From Salinimicrobium catena (GTDB lineage Bacteria; Bacteroidota; Bacteroidia; Flavobacteriales; Flavobacteriaceae), in the NCBI RefSeq assembly GCF_900102915.1, contig NZ_FNGG01000001.1, forward strand, positions 372,001-436,000: a stretch of DNA of 64,000 nucleotides, in the 5' to 3' direction. Below, in pieces: positions 25,135-34,297 of the stretch. Position numbers and translations under genes: made by a program. How positions within the stretch are numbered: position 1 is the first letter of the stretch; every line of letters starts with the position of its first letter. The notes below the pieces were generated by a model. The model ran no database searches. It was given only the letters and a program-made list of their open reading frames with translations, and was not told the DNA's origin.

Positions 25135-26037
25135 ATGAAAGAGAAATTTTACGCGTACATCCAGGACCTGCAGGACAGGATCACTTCCCGGCTAGAAGAG
25201 ATCGACGGAAAAGCTGTTTTTCGCGAAGATATCTGGAAGCGTAAAGAAGGTGGCGGCGGCCGCACCCGCGTCATAGAAAAAGGTAGCGTTTTTGAAAAAG
25301 GCGGCGTGAACATCTCCAAGGTACACGGCCCCCTGGCGCCCGCCATGCAGCAATATTTTAAGGTGGGAGATGTGAATTTCTTTGCCTGTGGCCTAAGCCT
25401 GGTGCTGCACCCAAAAAGCCCTATGGTTCCCACCGTTCATGCCAATTGGCGTTATTTTGAGATGTATGACCAGGAGGGTAATACTATCGACAGCTGGTTT
25501 GGCGGCGGTCAGGATCTTACTCCTTATTACCTTTTTGAAGAGGATGCCACGCATTTCCACAAGGTCTGCAAATCGGCCTGTGACCGGCATGATCCTCAGT
25601 TTTATCCGGAATATAAGCAGAAGTGCGATGAATATTTCTGGAACTCCCACAGGGATGAAGCCCGCGGAATTGGCGGATTGTTCTTTGATTATTGCAAGGC
25701 TTCTGAAGAAAGATCTATGGAAGACTGGTACAGCTTTGTGACCGATGTGGGAAACAGCTTCCTCGATGCCTACATTCCCATTGTTCAAAGCAGAATGGAT
25801 ATGCCTTACGCAGAACATAACAGAAAATGGCAGGAGATACGTCGTGGCAGGTATGTGGAGTTCAACCTGGTGCACGACAAAGGCACTCTGTTCGGATTGA
25901 AAACCAACGGCCGAATAGAAAGTATTTTAATGAGTCTCCCGCCACATGTTCAATGGGTATATGACCATCATCCCGAACACGGCAGCGAGGAAGAGAAATT
26001 ATTGAAAGTATTGGAGAAGCCCAGGGAATGGTTGTAA
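25135..26037 (+). CDS. hemF: oxygen-dependent coproporphyrinogen III oxidase
   Basis: HemF uses oxygen to convert coproporphyrinogen III to protoporphyrinogen IX. It has 300 residues and the family blocks GGGGRTRVIEKGSVFEKGGV, VPTVHANWRYFE, FGGGQDLTPYY and FNLVHDKGTLFGLKTNGR. The organism therefore uses the aerobic route here; no hemN is in the window. The product is the substrate of HemJ, encoded nearby on the other strand. Confidence 0.97.
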   Translation: MKEKFYAYIQDLQDRITSRLEEIDGKAVFREDIWKRKEGGGGRTRVIEKGSVFEKGGVNISKVHGPLAPAMQQYFKVGDVNFFACGLSLVLHPKSPMVPTVHANWRYFEMYDQEGNTIDSWFGGGQDLTPYYLFEEDATHFHKVCKSACDRHDPQFYPEYKQKCDEYFWNSHRDEARGIGGLFFDYCKASEERSMEDWYSFVTDVGNSFLDAYIPIVQSRMDMPYAEHNRKWQEIRRGRYVEFNLVHDKGTLFGLKTNGRIESILMSLPPHVQWVYDHHPEHGSEEEKLLKVLEKPREWL

Positions 26038-26154
26038 AAAAGTTGACAGAGGACGGTGGTCAGACTGATTAAATATAAATAATTAAGGGCATGTCATTCA
26101 TTATTCGTGAATTCGTGGCAAAACCCTGAACGAACTTTAAACTTTGAAATCGAG

Positions 26155-27120
26155 ATGTTGATAAGAAACCGAAGATTACGTTCCAGCGAAGCAATAAGAA
26201 GCCTGGTGAGAGAGACCAGCCTTTCCCCAAATGATTTCATTGTGCCGCTATTTGTGGTGGAAGGAAAGGATGTAAAAGAAGAGATCGCTTCCATGCCCAA
26301 CTATTTTCGATACAGCCTTGACCTGCTTGAAAAAGAGGTCAAAGAGCTTTGGAATTCAGGCTTAAAGGCGGTACTGGTCTTTGTAAAAGTCCCTGAAAAA
26401 CTGAAGGACAACGAAGGAACGGAAGCTTTGAATGCTAACGGACTCATGCAGCGAGCAGTGAAAACCATAAAAAACGCTGTGCCTGAAATGCTGGTGATGA
26501 CCGATGTTGCGTTAGATCCTTACTCCTCTTATGGCCACGACGGAATAGTGGAGAACGGCGAGATCCTGAATGATGCAACTACCAAAGTACTGGCAAAAAT
26601 GGCACTTTCCCATGTTAAGGCAGGAGCCGACTTCGTCGCGCCAAGCGACATGATGGACGGACGTATACTGGTGATACGGGAATTGCTGGAAAAGAACAAC
26701 TACGACAAGGCCGGGATCATGAGCTACAGTGCCAAGTACGCTTCGGCATTTTATGGACCTTTTAGAGATGCTTTGGATTCCGCTCCCGGCTTTGGTGATA
26801 AGAAAACCTATCAGATGGATCCTGCCAACCGTGAGGAAGCCATAAAAGAAACACTGATGGATATTGAAGAAGGTGCCGATATTGTCATGGTCAAACCAGG
26901 TCTTTGTTACCTGGATATTGTAAGAGACATCCGCAATGCTGTAGACGTTCCTGTGGCTGTATACCAGGTGAGCGGAGAATATGCCATGATCAAGGCCGCA
27001 GCAGAAAAAGGCTGGCTGGACCATGATGCGGTGATGCTTGAGCAGCTTACCGCCATCAAAAGAGCCGGCGCGCAAATGATCGCCAGCTACTTTGCCAAAG
27101 ATGCTGTTAAATTACTCTAA
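26155..27120 (+). CDS. hemB: porphobilinogen synthase (delta-aminolevulinate dehydratase)
   Basis: HemB condenses two 5-aminolevulinate molecules. I chose ATG 26155 (321 aa), because the GTG at 26107 would add 16 untypical residues. The metal-site region reads DVALDPYSSYGHDG (Asp/Ala instead of the zinc cysteines), the magnesium-dependent type. Catalytic lysines lie in SYSAKYASAFYGPFRDA and MVKPGLCYLD. It follows hemF after 117 bp of non-coding DNA, so it could be a separate transcript or read through. Confidence 0.95.
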   Translation: MLIRNRRLRSSEAIRSLVRETSLSPNDFIVPLFVVEGKDVKEEIASMPNYFRYSLDLLEKEVKELWNSGLKAVLVFVKVPEKLKDNEGTEALNANGLMQRAVKTIKNAVPEMLVMTDVALDPYSSYGHDGIVENGEILNDATTKVLAKMALSHVKAGADFVAPSDMMDGRILVIRELLEKNNYDKAGIMSYSAKYASAFYGPFRDALDSAPGFGDKKTYQMDPANREEAIKETLMDIEEGADIVMVKPGLCYLDIVRDIRNAVDVPVAVYQVSGEYAMIKAAAEKGWLDHDAVMLEQLTAIKRAGAQMIASYFAKDAVKLL

Positions 27121-27149
27121 CTGAACAACTTTTCAGTTAAATTTACAGG

Positions 27150-27500
27150 GTGAAAATAAGAGAGAATTTCTTCGGAAGATTCCTTGTCCTGCTGCTGGCG
27201 ATTTTCAGCCTTGGGGGAAATCATCTTTTTGCCGGAACTCTGCCTGAAATCCGGGAGGATCATTCTCCTTCCGAAGAAACTATAATAGCTGCCCATATTT
27301 ACCTTTGGGCGACCAGGGAAAATCCCGCACCCGAATTTTCAGAAGCTTCAGAATACCATTTTGTCGGAGATTTTAATGAAAAGGAGCATCTTACTTTTCT
27401 AAAGCTTATTTCCTTTAACGTTGATCTCCCCTTTGACTACACAAGGGATATCCGAAGATCTATCACAAACCTCATTTTTCCGACTCATTTTTTCTTGTGA
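27150..27500 (+). CDS. hypothetical protein with signal peptide
   Basis: A 116-residue frame starting at GTG 27150, 29 bp after hemB. The N-terminus is basic then hydrophobic (about 11-28, FLVLLLAIFSLGGNHLFAG), like a signal peptide. The remainder is soluble and I recognise no domain. Its low similarity to any known family and non-ATG start leave some doubt, but codon use resembles its neighbours. Possibly co-transcribed with hemB. Confidence 0.5.
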   Translation: MKIRENFFGRFLVLLLAIFSLGGNHLFAGTLPEIREDHSPSEETIIAAHIYLWATRENPAPEFSEASEYHFVGDFNEKEHLTFLKLISFNVDLPFDYTRDIRRSITNLIFPTHFFL

Positions 27501-27575
27501 AACCTGCAGTTCCTGATCTTCCTAAGCATCAGGATAACCCGCACTACAAATTGTTTCACATTAAAAAATTTAATA

Positions 27576-28043
27576 ATGGATACTTCTGCCACCCTATTGG
27601 GGCTTGGCCTTTTAATGGCTTTCATAACACCAATTGGTTACCTGATCATTGACCAGTCTCGCCGTGAAAAGGCAAGAAAAAAGATTTTATTCAACACTGC
27701 ATCAGACTTTGACCTGCAGCTTTCAAAACTCCTTATTTTAAGAAGTCTTTCGCTTGGCCTGGACCAGGAGCAACGTAAATTACTTGTCATTGATCCTGCC
27801 AATAAGAACAAACCTCAGGTGATCGATCTTCCTGAGTGCAAAATTCATCTGGTCAAAAAATACTTGAACAACAACCCTACAGGCTCGGTTGATGACCTTA
27901 CTGAGATCTCGCTGCAATTTCACTGCTCCAAAATGGAGAAAAAGATCAGCTTTTTTCAGAAGGATGTTGATCCAGTGACCGAAACGGCCGATCGGCTTCA
28001 AAAAGCCCTTGAATGGGAGAAATTTTTGGTTCACGTAAAATAG
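27576..28043 (+). CDS. hypothetical membrane-anchored protein
   Basis: A 155-residue protein with one N-terminal membrane segment (about 6-26, LLGLGLLMAFITPIGYLII), then a basic stop-transfer stretch RREKARKK and a cytosolic region with no domain I recognise. A strong terminator follows 22 bp after the stop, so it closes a transcription unit that may begin at hemB or earlier. No function can be proposed. Confidence 0.65.
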   Translation: MDTSATLLGLGLLMAFITPIGYLIIDQSRREKARKKILFNTASDFDLQLSKLLILRSLSLGLDQEQRKLLVIDPANKNKPQVIDLPECKIHLVKKYLNNNPTGSVDDLTEISLQFHCSKMEKKISFFQKDVDPVTETADRLQKALEWEKFLVHVK

Positions 28044-28065
28044 TTCCAAAAACCGCTTTTTTTAC

Positions 28066-28092
28066 AAACAGGGGCTTTTGCTCCTGTTTTTA
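28066..28092 (+). terminator. Terminator after the hypothetical pair
   Basis: AAACAGGGGC-TTTT-GCTCCTGTTT forms a 10-bp stem with one mismatch and is followed by a T-rich tail. The next 290 bp to the SDR gene hold a second hairpin (AAGGTG/CACCTT, 28133-28151, with T-runs) and a promoter box, but no gene that I can support. Confidence 0.75.
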
Positions 28093-28257
28093 TTTTCAGG
28101 CAGCAGCATCATCCCCTGCCAGGAGTAGGATGAAGGTGTTTTTTTCACCTTTTTTCATCGTTCATTTAGAAACACAATCCTTCCGTTTGCCCAGTAAAAT
28201 AAGGCGGTTTAAGAATCATTTAGGTTTGTTTTAAAACAATTTCACAGCTTCCTCATG

Positions 28258-28265
28258 TACCTTTG
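28258..28265 (+). promoter_or_regulatory. -7 box of the sugar-biosynthesis cassette
   Basis: TACCTTTG matches TAnnTTTG 117 bp upstream of the first cassette gene, leaving a leader of about 110 nt. No well-spaced -33 TTG is visible. It is the only good promoter match that I see before the ten-gene unit. Confidence 0.5.
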
Positions 28266-28381
28266 GGAAAAGCGGCTTTTAACAGAACGCTCTATCACTG
28301 CGGAATTCCCCTCTACAAATGTTCTGCAGGGAACAGATTTTTTTTGATCTGAAGTCCAAACGCAATCAAACAGAATAGTCA

Positions 28382-29089
28382 ATGAGTAGAACACCTTCTT
28401 CAAAAATAGCTCTTGTAACCGGCGGCAGCAGTGGCATAGGCAAAGCCATAGCAGACAAATTAACTGCCGAAGGGGTGCAAGTGATCGTGGCAGACATTGC
28501 TGCCGCCAATACCGAAGAAGAAGGGAAAGTCTACAGAAAATGTGATGTCAGTAAATCAGAAGACATCGACCAGCTTTATCGATTTGTCACGAAGAATTAC
28601 GGGCAGCCTGACATTCTGGTGCTAAATGCCGGACAGGGAATCAGGGAAAAACTTACCGAGGGAGACCCTGAAAAATGGCAAAAGATCATTCACACCAATT
28701 TGATGGGGCCCTTGCGTTGCATCAGGGCATTTACGCCGGCAATGTTGGAAAACAAGGAAGGTAAGGTGGTGTTCATCTCCTCTGTTTCTGCCAATCAACC
28801 CCATCCCTACGGTGGGATCTATTCGGCCACCAAAACCGCTCTTGAGGTAATTGCCGAAACCTTAAGACAAGAATCACTCCCCCACCTCAATGTTACCGTT
28901 ATAAGCCCCGGAATTGTGGATACGGAATTCTTCAAAAATGAGATCTCCGGTGACATGAACATTGAAAACATGGGAATGGGCGCCATTTCTCCTGCAGAGA
29001 TCGCAGAAGATGTATGGTATGCCCTGAACAGAAAAAAAGGAACGAGCATTAACAAGATCATAACCAGACCAATATTACAGAATTTCTAA
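28382..29089 (+). CDS. SDR family oxidoreductase
   Basis: A 235-residue classical short-chain dehydrogenase. The cofactor motif TGGSSGIGKA is at about 14-23, the NAG motif (VLNAGQG) at about 80-86, the catalytic Ser in FISSVSA and Tyr-Lys in YSATK. Specificity (sugar, acyl or alcohol) is not decidable. It opens the ten-gene sugar cassette, 18 bp before the epimerase gene. Confidence 0.88.
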   Translation: MSRTPSSKIALVTGGSSGIGKAIADKLTAEGVQVIVADIAAANTEEEGKVYRKCDVSKSEDIDQLYRFVTKNYGQPDILVLNAGQGIREKLTEGDPEKWQKIIHTNLMGPLRCIRAFTPAMLENKEGKVVFISSVSANQPHPYGGIYSATKTALEVIAETLRQESLPHLNVTVISPGIVDTEFFKNEISGDMNIENMGMGAISPAEIAEDVWYALNRKKGTSINKIITRPILQNF

Positions 29090-29107
29090 TCAACTAAAAC
29101 GATATAC

Positions 29108-30226
29108 ATGTCAAAACAAGTCTTAATAACCGGAGGCGCAGGATTCATCGGCTCACATTTGGCCGATGAACTTATCAACAAAGGATATAAAGTTCGGGCG
29201 CTCGACAATCTTTCTGAGCAAGTTCACGGAAAGAATGCCAGCAGGCCCGAATACCTTAATCCTGAAGTTGAACTGCAGATAGGAGATGTACGGGACCGGG
29301 CGGCCGTTGAAAAGGCGCTGGAAGGTGTGGACGCTGTTTTTCACCTGGCAGCAATGGTAGGAGTCGGCCAAAGCATGTACCAAATAAAAGATTATACAGA
29401 TGTAAATAATGTAGGAACCGCCGTGCTAATGGAAGCTTTGATGGATAAACCGGTAGACAAACTGGTCACCGCTTCCAGCATGAGCATTTACGGCGAAGGC
29501 CTTTATAAAGACTCTGCCGATAACGACAGAATGGAGTGCGAGCGAAAACTTTCTGACCTCAAAAAAGGAAAATGGGAAATGTACGAGGAGAATGGAGATA
29601 TACTTTCTCCTGTTCCCACGCCAGAAACCAAGCAACCTAATCTGTCATCGGTTTACGCTTTGTCAAAATATGACCAGGAAAGACTCAGCCTTATCACCGG
29701 GAAGGCCTATAATTTTCCTGCAACCGCTTTGAGATTTTTTAATGTTTATGGAACCAGGCAGGCACTCTCCAATCCCTACACGGGAGTGCTCGCCATTTTT
29801 GCTTCCCGCCTGCTCAACAACAATTCGCCTATGATCTTTGAAGACGGAAAGCAGAAAAGGGATTTCATCCATGTCAACGATGTGGCCCGTGCCTGCCGTC
29901 TTGCCATGGAAAAGCCTGAAGCTGACGGTGAGGTTTTCAACATTGGAAGCGGAAACCAGTACACCATTCAATTCATTGCCGATAAGCTGGCAGAGGTAAT
30001 GGGAAAAGAAGGCATCAAGGCAGAGATCACCGGGAAATATCGTGTGGGAGACATTAGACACTGTTTTGCCGACACCACAAAAACAAAGAAGGTATTGGGC
30101 TTTGAACCACAAGTGAAATTTGAAGAGGGGCTGTATGAACTGGCAGAGTGGCTTAAAACTCAGATAGCCACTGATAATGTAAGCAAGGCAAGCAATGAAC
30201 TTTCTTCAAGAGGACTAACCGTATAA
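29108..30226 (+). CDS. NAD-dependent epimerase/dehydratase, nucleotide-sugar type
   Basis: The 372-residue extended SDR has GGAGFIGSH at about 9-17, a catalytic SSMSIYGEG region, and YALSKYDQE carrying Tyr-Lys. The insertion between them (DNDRMECERKL ... SPVPTPETKQPN) resembles dTDP-L-rhamnose 4-epimerase-like and UDP-sugar epimerase-like proteins. Which nucleotide sugar it acts on is unknown. It lies between the SDR gene and the GH/epimerase fusion with 10-18 bp gaps. Confidence 0.87.
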   Translation: MSKQVLITGGAGFIGSHLADELINKGYKVRALDNLSEQVHGKNASRPEYLNPEVELQIGDVRDRAAVEKALEGVDAVFHLAAMVGVGQSMYQIKDYTDVNNVGTAVLMEALMDKPVDKLVTASSMSIYGEGLYKDSADNDRMECERKLSDLKKGKWEMYEENGDILSPVPTPETKQPNLSSVYALSKYDQERLSLITGKAYNFPATALRFFNVYGTRQALSNPYTGVLAIFASRLLNNNSPMIFEDGKQKRDFIHVNDVARACRLAMEKPEADGEVFNIGSGNQYTIQFIADKLAEVMGKEGIKAEITGKYRVGDIRHCFADTTKTKKVLGFEPQVKFEEGLYELAEWLKTQIATDNVSKASNELSSRGLTV

Positions 30227-30236
30227 ACCAAAAGCT

Positions 30237-32267
30237 ATGGAAATTTCAGAAAAAAAGAATTCGTCAACTCCTGTCCTTGGGATCCTGGAGTGGTTCAGAC
30301 CAGGCGAATATGAGGAGGTGAAAAATGCCATTGCTGACCTGAAGCGATTAGGAATAACTCATTTACGTACCGGCATTTCGTGGGCAGACTGGTACGTAGA
30401 AGGAACAGAAGAATGGTATGACTGGCTTTTCAAAGAGCTGGAACCCCATGTCGAGATCCTGCCGTGTTTTCTTTACACCCCGCCTTCTATAGGCGAAATG
30501 CAAAAAACCTCAGCCCCACCAAAAGACTTGAAAGCATATGCCGACTTTATTGATGTGATGATCAATAAATACGGAAATTACTTTGAATGGGTAGAACTAT
30601 GGAATGAACCCAACAACAAAATAGAATACGATTTCACCCTTGACTATTCATGGAACAAGTTTGCTAAAATGATAAGTATGGCAGCAAACTGGGCCAAAGA
30701 AAGAGGCAAAAAAACGCTTCTGGGAGGTATGAGTCCCATTGATCCTAACTGGCTTCAAATGATGGTGGAGCAGGGTGTGCTCGAGAAGATAGATGCCGTG
30801 GGAATCCATGGCTTCCCACATGTTTTTGACCAGCAATGGAAAGGCTGGGATGTGAATATCAAGGCGGTAAGGGAAGTGCTTGAAAAGGGTGGATATGACA
30901 AAGAGATCTGGATCTCTGAAGCCGGATTTTCCACCTGGCAGAACGATGAGGTAAAACAATACCAGGAGTTCAAAAATGTACTCAACGCAGATGCGGACAG
31001 GATCTACTGGTATTCCTTAAAAGACCTGGATCCAAAGAACGCCACCGTGGGTGGATTCCATCTGGATGAAAGAGAATATTTCTTCGGATTAAAAAAGACA
31101 GACGGGACTAAAAAATTGCTTTATAAACTCCTCGAAAAAGACGGAGTTGAAAATATTCAGAAACAGGATTATATCTCAAAGCAGTACCAAATTAAGGAAG
31201 ATGAGCAGTACAGCCTTATAACTGGCGGTGCCGGTTTTATAGGAACAAATCTCGCTTCCCGCCTCCTTTCCGAAGGAAAAAAGGTGATGGTCTATGACAG
31301 CCTTTTCAGAGATGGGGTTGAAGAGAACCTGCAATGGCTCAAACAGCAGTATGAAGATAAACTGATCATCCAGATTGCGGGAATCAATGAAACAAGGATC
31401 CTACAGAATTGCGTAGAGCATGCCTCTGAAGTGTTCCATTTATGTGCGCAGGTTGCGGTGACCTCTTCGGTGACCAATCCTATTCATGATTTCCATGTGA
31501 ACCTGCAGGGTACATTTAATCTTTTAGAAGCTATTCGAAACTCGAAACATCAGCCCCCGCTCATCTTCACTTCTACAAATAAGGTGTACGGAAACCTGAA
31601 AGATGTGGAAATGATAGAGAACGAAACCCGCTTCTACCCTGCCGATGAAAAAATGAAAAAATACGGAATAAACGAAAAGATCCCGCTTGACTTCCATAGT
31701 CCGTACGGGTGTTCAAAAGGGGCTGCAGACCAGTATATTCTGGACTATTCCAGGACTTACGGATTGAAAACGGTGGTCTTCAGAATGAGCTGTATCTACG
31801 GACCTCACCAATTTGGAACAGAAGATCAGGGTTGGGTGGCACACTTTCTTATTAGCGCCCTTCAGGATGATCCCATCACCATCTACGGAAACGGAAAACA
31901 AGTCAGGGACATTCTCTATGTAGATGATCTTATCGACGCCTTCCTACTGGCTAAAAAGAACATGAATTCCTTGGCCGGAGAAGTCTTCAATATTGGCGGC
32001 GGACCGGAAAACACGGTTAGCCTTTTAGAAATACTGAACCTCATTAAGGAAAAAGCAGATAAGAAAATGGATGTAAGTTTTGAGGACTGGCGTACCGGAG
32101 ATCAATTCTATTATGTCTCCAATACTGATAAGTTCAAAGAAGCTACCGGCTGGAAGCCGAAGTATAAAGTAGGGCAGGGTGTCGAAAACCTGGTCCACTG
32201 GCTTTGCGAAAATCGCAATATCGAACTTCCTGCAACTTTAAAATCTAAAAAAGCGATCGCTATATGA
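30237..32267 (+). CDS. fusion: clan GH-A glycoside hydrolase-like domain + NAD-dependent sugar epimerase
   Basis: A continuous 676-residue frame encodes two domains. Residues about 10-305 form a TIM-barrel glycosidase-like domain: E124 in WNEPN is the likely acid/base and E228 in WISEAG the likely nucleophile, the spacing used by retaining clan GH-A enzymes. Residues about 325-665 form an extended SDR with GGAGFIGTN (330-338) and YGCSK, closest in pattern to CDP-paratose 2-epimerase-like proteins. There is no signal peptide, so the glycosidase half is cytosolic. The stop overlaps the next start by 4 bp. Function could be hydrolysis or transglycosylation plus epimerisation of an intermediate; this is inference. 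Confidence 0.85.
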   Translation: MEISEKKNSSTPVLGILEWFRPGEYEEVKNAIADLKRLGITHLRTGISWADWYVEGTEEWYDWLFKELEPHVEILPCFLYTPPSIGEMQKTSAPPKDLKAYADFIDVMINKYGNYFEWVELWNEPNNKIEYDFTLDYSWNKFAKMISMAANWAKERGKKTLLGGMSPIDPNWLQMMVEQGVLEKIDAVGIHGFPHVFDQQWKGWDVNIKAVREVLEKGGYDKEIWISEAGFSTWQNDEVKQYQEFKNVLNADADRIYWYSLKDLDPKNATVGGFHLDEREYFFGLKKTDGTKKLLYKLLEKDGVENIQKQDYISKQYQIKEDEQYSLITGGAGFIGTNLASRLLSEGKKVMVYDSLFRDGVEENLQWLKQQYEDKLIIQIAGINETRILQNCVEHASEVFHLCAQVAVTSSVTNPIHDFHVNLQGTFNLLEAIRNSKHQPPLIFTSTNKVYGNLKDVEMIENETRFYPADEKMKKYGINEKIPLDFHSPYGCSKGAADQYILDYSRTYGLKTVVFRMSCIYGPHQFGTEDQGWVAHFLISALQDDPITIYGNGKQVRDILYVDDLIDAFLLAKKNMNSLAGEVFNIGGGPENTVSLLEILNLIKEKADKKMDVSFEDWRTGDQFYYVSNTDKFKEATGWKPKYKVGQGVENLVHWLCENRNIELPATLKSKKAIAI

Positions 32268-33283
32268 GAGCATCCAAAAGTGTACAGGAAATGCCACCTG
32301 TTTCAGAAAAAAGAACTGAATTAACGGCTGCTGTTTTAAAAGAGCCACAAAATGTCATTTTAGACAACCTGCAATTACCTCAACCTAAACAGGGAGAGGT
32401 GCGCATTAAGCTGGAAGGCTCCGGCGTTTGCGCTTCGAATATCCCGGTGTGGGAAGGCAGGGACTGGTTCGATTACCCTATCACTGCTGGAGAACCGGGC
32501 CACGAAGGCTGGGGAATTGTGGATGCCGTAGGGGAAGGTGTTGAAAACCTGACAAAAGGTGACCGTGTTACCGCCCTCACTTACAATGCCTACGCCACCC
32601 ATGATATAGCCAAAGAAGAAAGCGTGGTAAAGCTGCCCGATTCTTTAGATGGAAAACCATTCCCCGGAGAACCTTTGGGCTGCGCCATGAATATCTTCAA
32701 CAGGAGCGATATTCAACAAGGGCAAAAAGTAGCCATAGTAGGCAGCGGCTTCTTAGGTACCCTGCTAATCCAACTGGCAAAGTCTGCAGGGGCTGAGGTA
32801 ATAGCCATTTCGCGCCGGGAATTTTCCCTGGAAACCGCAAAGAAAGCCGGTGCAGATCATCTTATTCAGATGAATGACCATTACGAGATCATTGAAAAAG
32901 TAAAAGAACTAACCAACCAAAACTTTTGCGAAAGAGTGATCGAATGTACCGGCAAGGAATGGCCCCTAAACCTGTCCATAGAACTTACCGGCGAAAGAGG
33001 AAAACTCATCGTTGCCGGATTTCACCAGGACGGGATGAGGAATGTGAACGTGCAAATGCTCAACTGGCGAGGAATCGATATGATCAGCGCACATGAAAGA
33101 GATCCGCAGAAATACATAGCCGGAATTGAAGCCGCCATTAAGGCTGTAGAAGCCGAAAAAATGGATCCTTTCCCGCTATTCACCCATCACTTTGCTCTGG
33201 AAGAAATGGAAGAGGCTTATAAACATCTAACCGAACGCCCTGACGGATTTATTAAAGCGCTTATAATTAATCAACCAAAATGA
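32264..33283 (+). CDS. zinc-type medium-chain alcohol dehydrogenase
   Basis: The 339-residue MDR protein has the catalytic-zinc Cys in GSGVCASN (about 50-57) and the GHE of EPGHEGWG (about 73-80), and a cofactor motif VGSGFLG (about 155-161). The four-cysteine structural zinc loop seems to be missing. In this cassette it probably oxidises or reduces a sugar alcohol or cyclitol. It overlaps both neighbours by 4 bp. Confidence 0.87.
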   Translation: MRASKSVQEMPPVSEKRTELTAAVLKEPQNVILDNLQLPQPKQGEVRIKLEGSGVCASNIPVWEGRDWFDYPITAGEPGHEGWGIVDAVGEGVENLTKGDRVTALTYNAYATHDIAKEESVVKLPDSLDGKPFPGEPLGCAMNIFNRSDIQQGQKVAIVGSGFLGTLLIQLAKSAGAEVIAISRREFSLETAKKAGADHLIQMNDHYEIIEKVKELTNQNFCERVIECTGKEWPLNLSIELTGERGKLIVAGFHQDGMRNVNVQMLNWRGIDMISAHERDPQKYIAGIEAAIKAVEAEKMDPFPLFTHHFALEEMEEAYKHLTERPDGFIKALIINQPK

Positions 33284-34293
33284 TCACAACTCAACCAACC
33301 AAAAAGATATTAAACCTTGGTTTTCTTGGAGTCGGCTGGATAGGCCGCAACCGCATGGAAGCCATTCTCAACCATACTCCTGCCACAGCCGCAGCCATTA
33401 CCGAACCTCATGAAGAAAATGCAAAGGAAGCTCTGAAAAGTGCCGAAAATGCTACCTTAAAAGAGTCTCCTGAAGAAATGTACCAAGATGAGAATCTAGA
33501 CGGGATCGTGATTGCCACGCCCAGCGCCATGCACGCCGAGCAAAGCATTGAGGCGCTGAGATCTGGCAAAGCCGTATTTTGCCAGAAACCTTTAGGAAGA
33601 ACAGCCCTGGAAGTAAAACAGGTGGTGGAAGCGTCAAGAAACGCAGATAAACTTTTGGCGGTAGATCTCTCCTACCGCTACACGAAAGCCTTCAAAGCAG
33701 TATATGACCTCATTAAAAATGGTGAGATAGGAGATATCTACGCTATAGACCTGGTTTTTCACAACGCCTATGGGCCTGACAAAGAATGGTTCTACGACAT
33801 TAAAAGATCAGGCGGGGGCTGCGTCATGGATCTGGGGATCCACCTGGTGGACATGGCCCTTTGGACGCTGGATTTTCCGGAAATAAACGAGGTAAAAAGT
33901 CACCTTTTTCACAAAGGACAAAAATTGGATTCCTTTGATGAACATGTGGAAGATTTTGCCAGTGTCACTATGACCTCAGAAAAAGACCAGGTGATCAACC
34001 TGGAATGTTCCTGGCATGTTTCCGCAGGAAAGGATGCCGTCATTGAAGCCAAATTCTACGGCAGCAAAGGCGGGGCCGCGTTTAAAAATATCAATGGCTC
34101 GTTCTATGATTTTACAGCCGAAAAGTACTATGGCACTCAAACTGAAACCCTGGTGACTCCACCCGATGAATGGAGCGGCCGGGCCGGAGTTGTCTGGGCC
34201 GAAAAAATGCTCACCCAAAATCGTTTTGATGAAACATCTGCCGAAGAATTCATCAGGACTGCTCAACTAATCGATCGAATATATGGAAGGTAA
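33280..34293 (+). CDS. Gfo/Idh/MocA family oxidoreductase
   Basis: The 337-residue protein has the N-terminal Rossmann GFLGVGWIGRNR and the family QKPLG (variant of EKP) catalytic lysine motif at about 106-110. A C-terminal domain includes the GGGCVMDLGIHLVDMALW block. Members act on sugars or inositols with NAD(P). It is coupled to the MDR gene (4-bp overlap) and followed by the GT4 gene. Confidence 0.9.
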   Translation: MITTQPTKKILNLGFLGVGWIGRNRMEAILNHTPATAAAITEPHEENAKEALKSAENATLKESPEEMYQDENLDGIVIATPSAMHAEQSIEALRSGKAVFCQKPLGRTALEVKQVVEASRNADKLLAVDLSYRYTKAFKAVYDLIKNGEIGDIYAIDLVFHNAYGPDKEWFYDIKRSGGGCVMDLGIHLVDMALWTLDFPEINEVKSHLFHKGQKLDSFDEHVEDFASVTMTSEKDQVINLECSWHVSAGKDAVIEAKFYGSKGGAAFKNINGSFYDFTAEKYYGTQTETLVTPPDEWSGRAGVVWAEKMLTQNRFDETSAEEFIRTAQLIDRIYGR

Positions 34294-34297
34294 AGGA

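Noticed and set aside
28013-28234. 73-codon frame after the membrane-anchored hypothetical
   Set aside because: It runs through the terminator hairpins and overlaps the end of the preceding gene.
30237-32267. Two genes joined by a sequencing frameshift
   Set aside because: The frame is continuous with a plausible linker (about residues 305-325) and normal codon use; no alternative start with spacing signals lies at the domain border.
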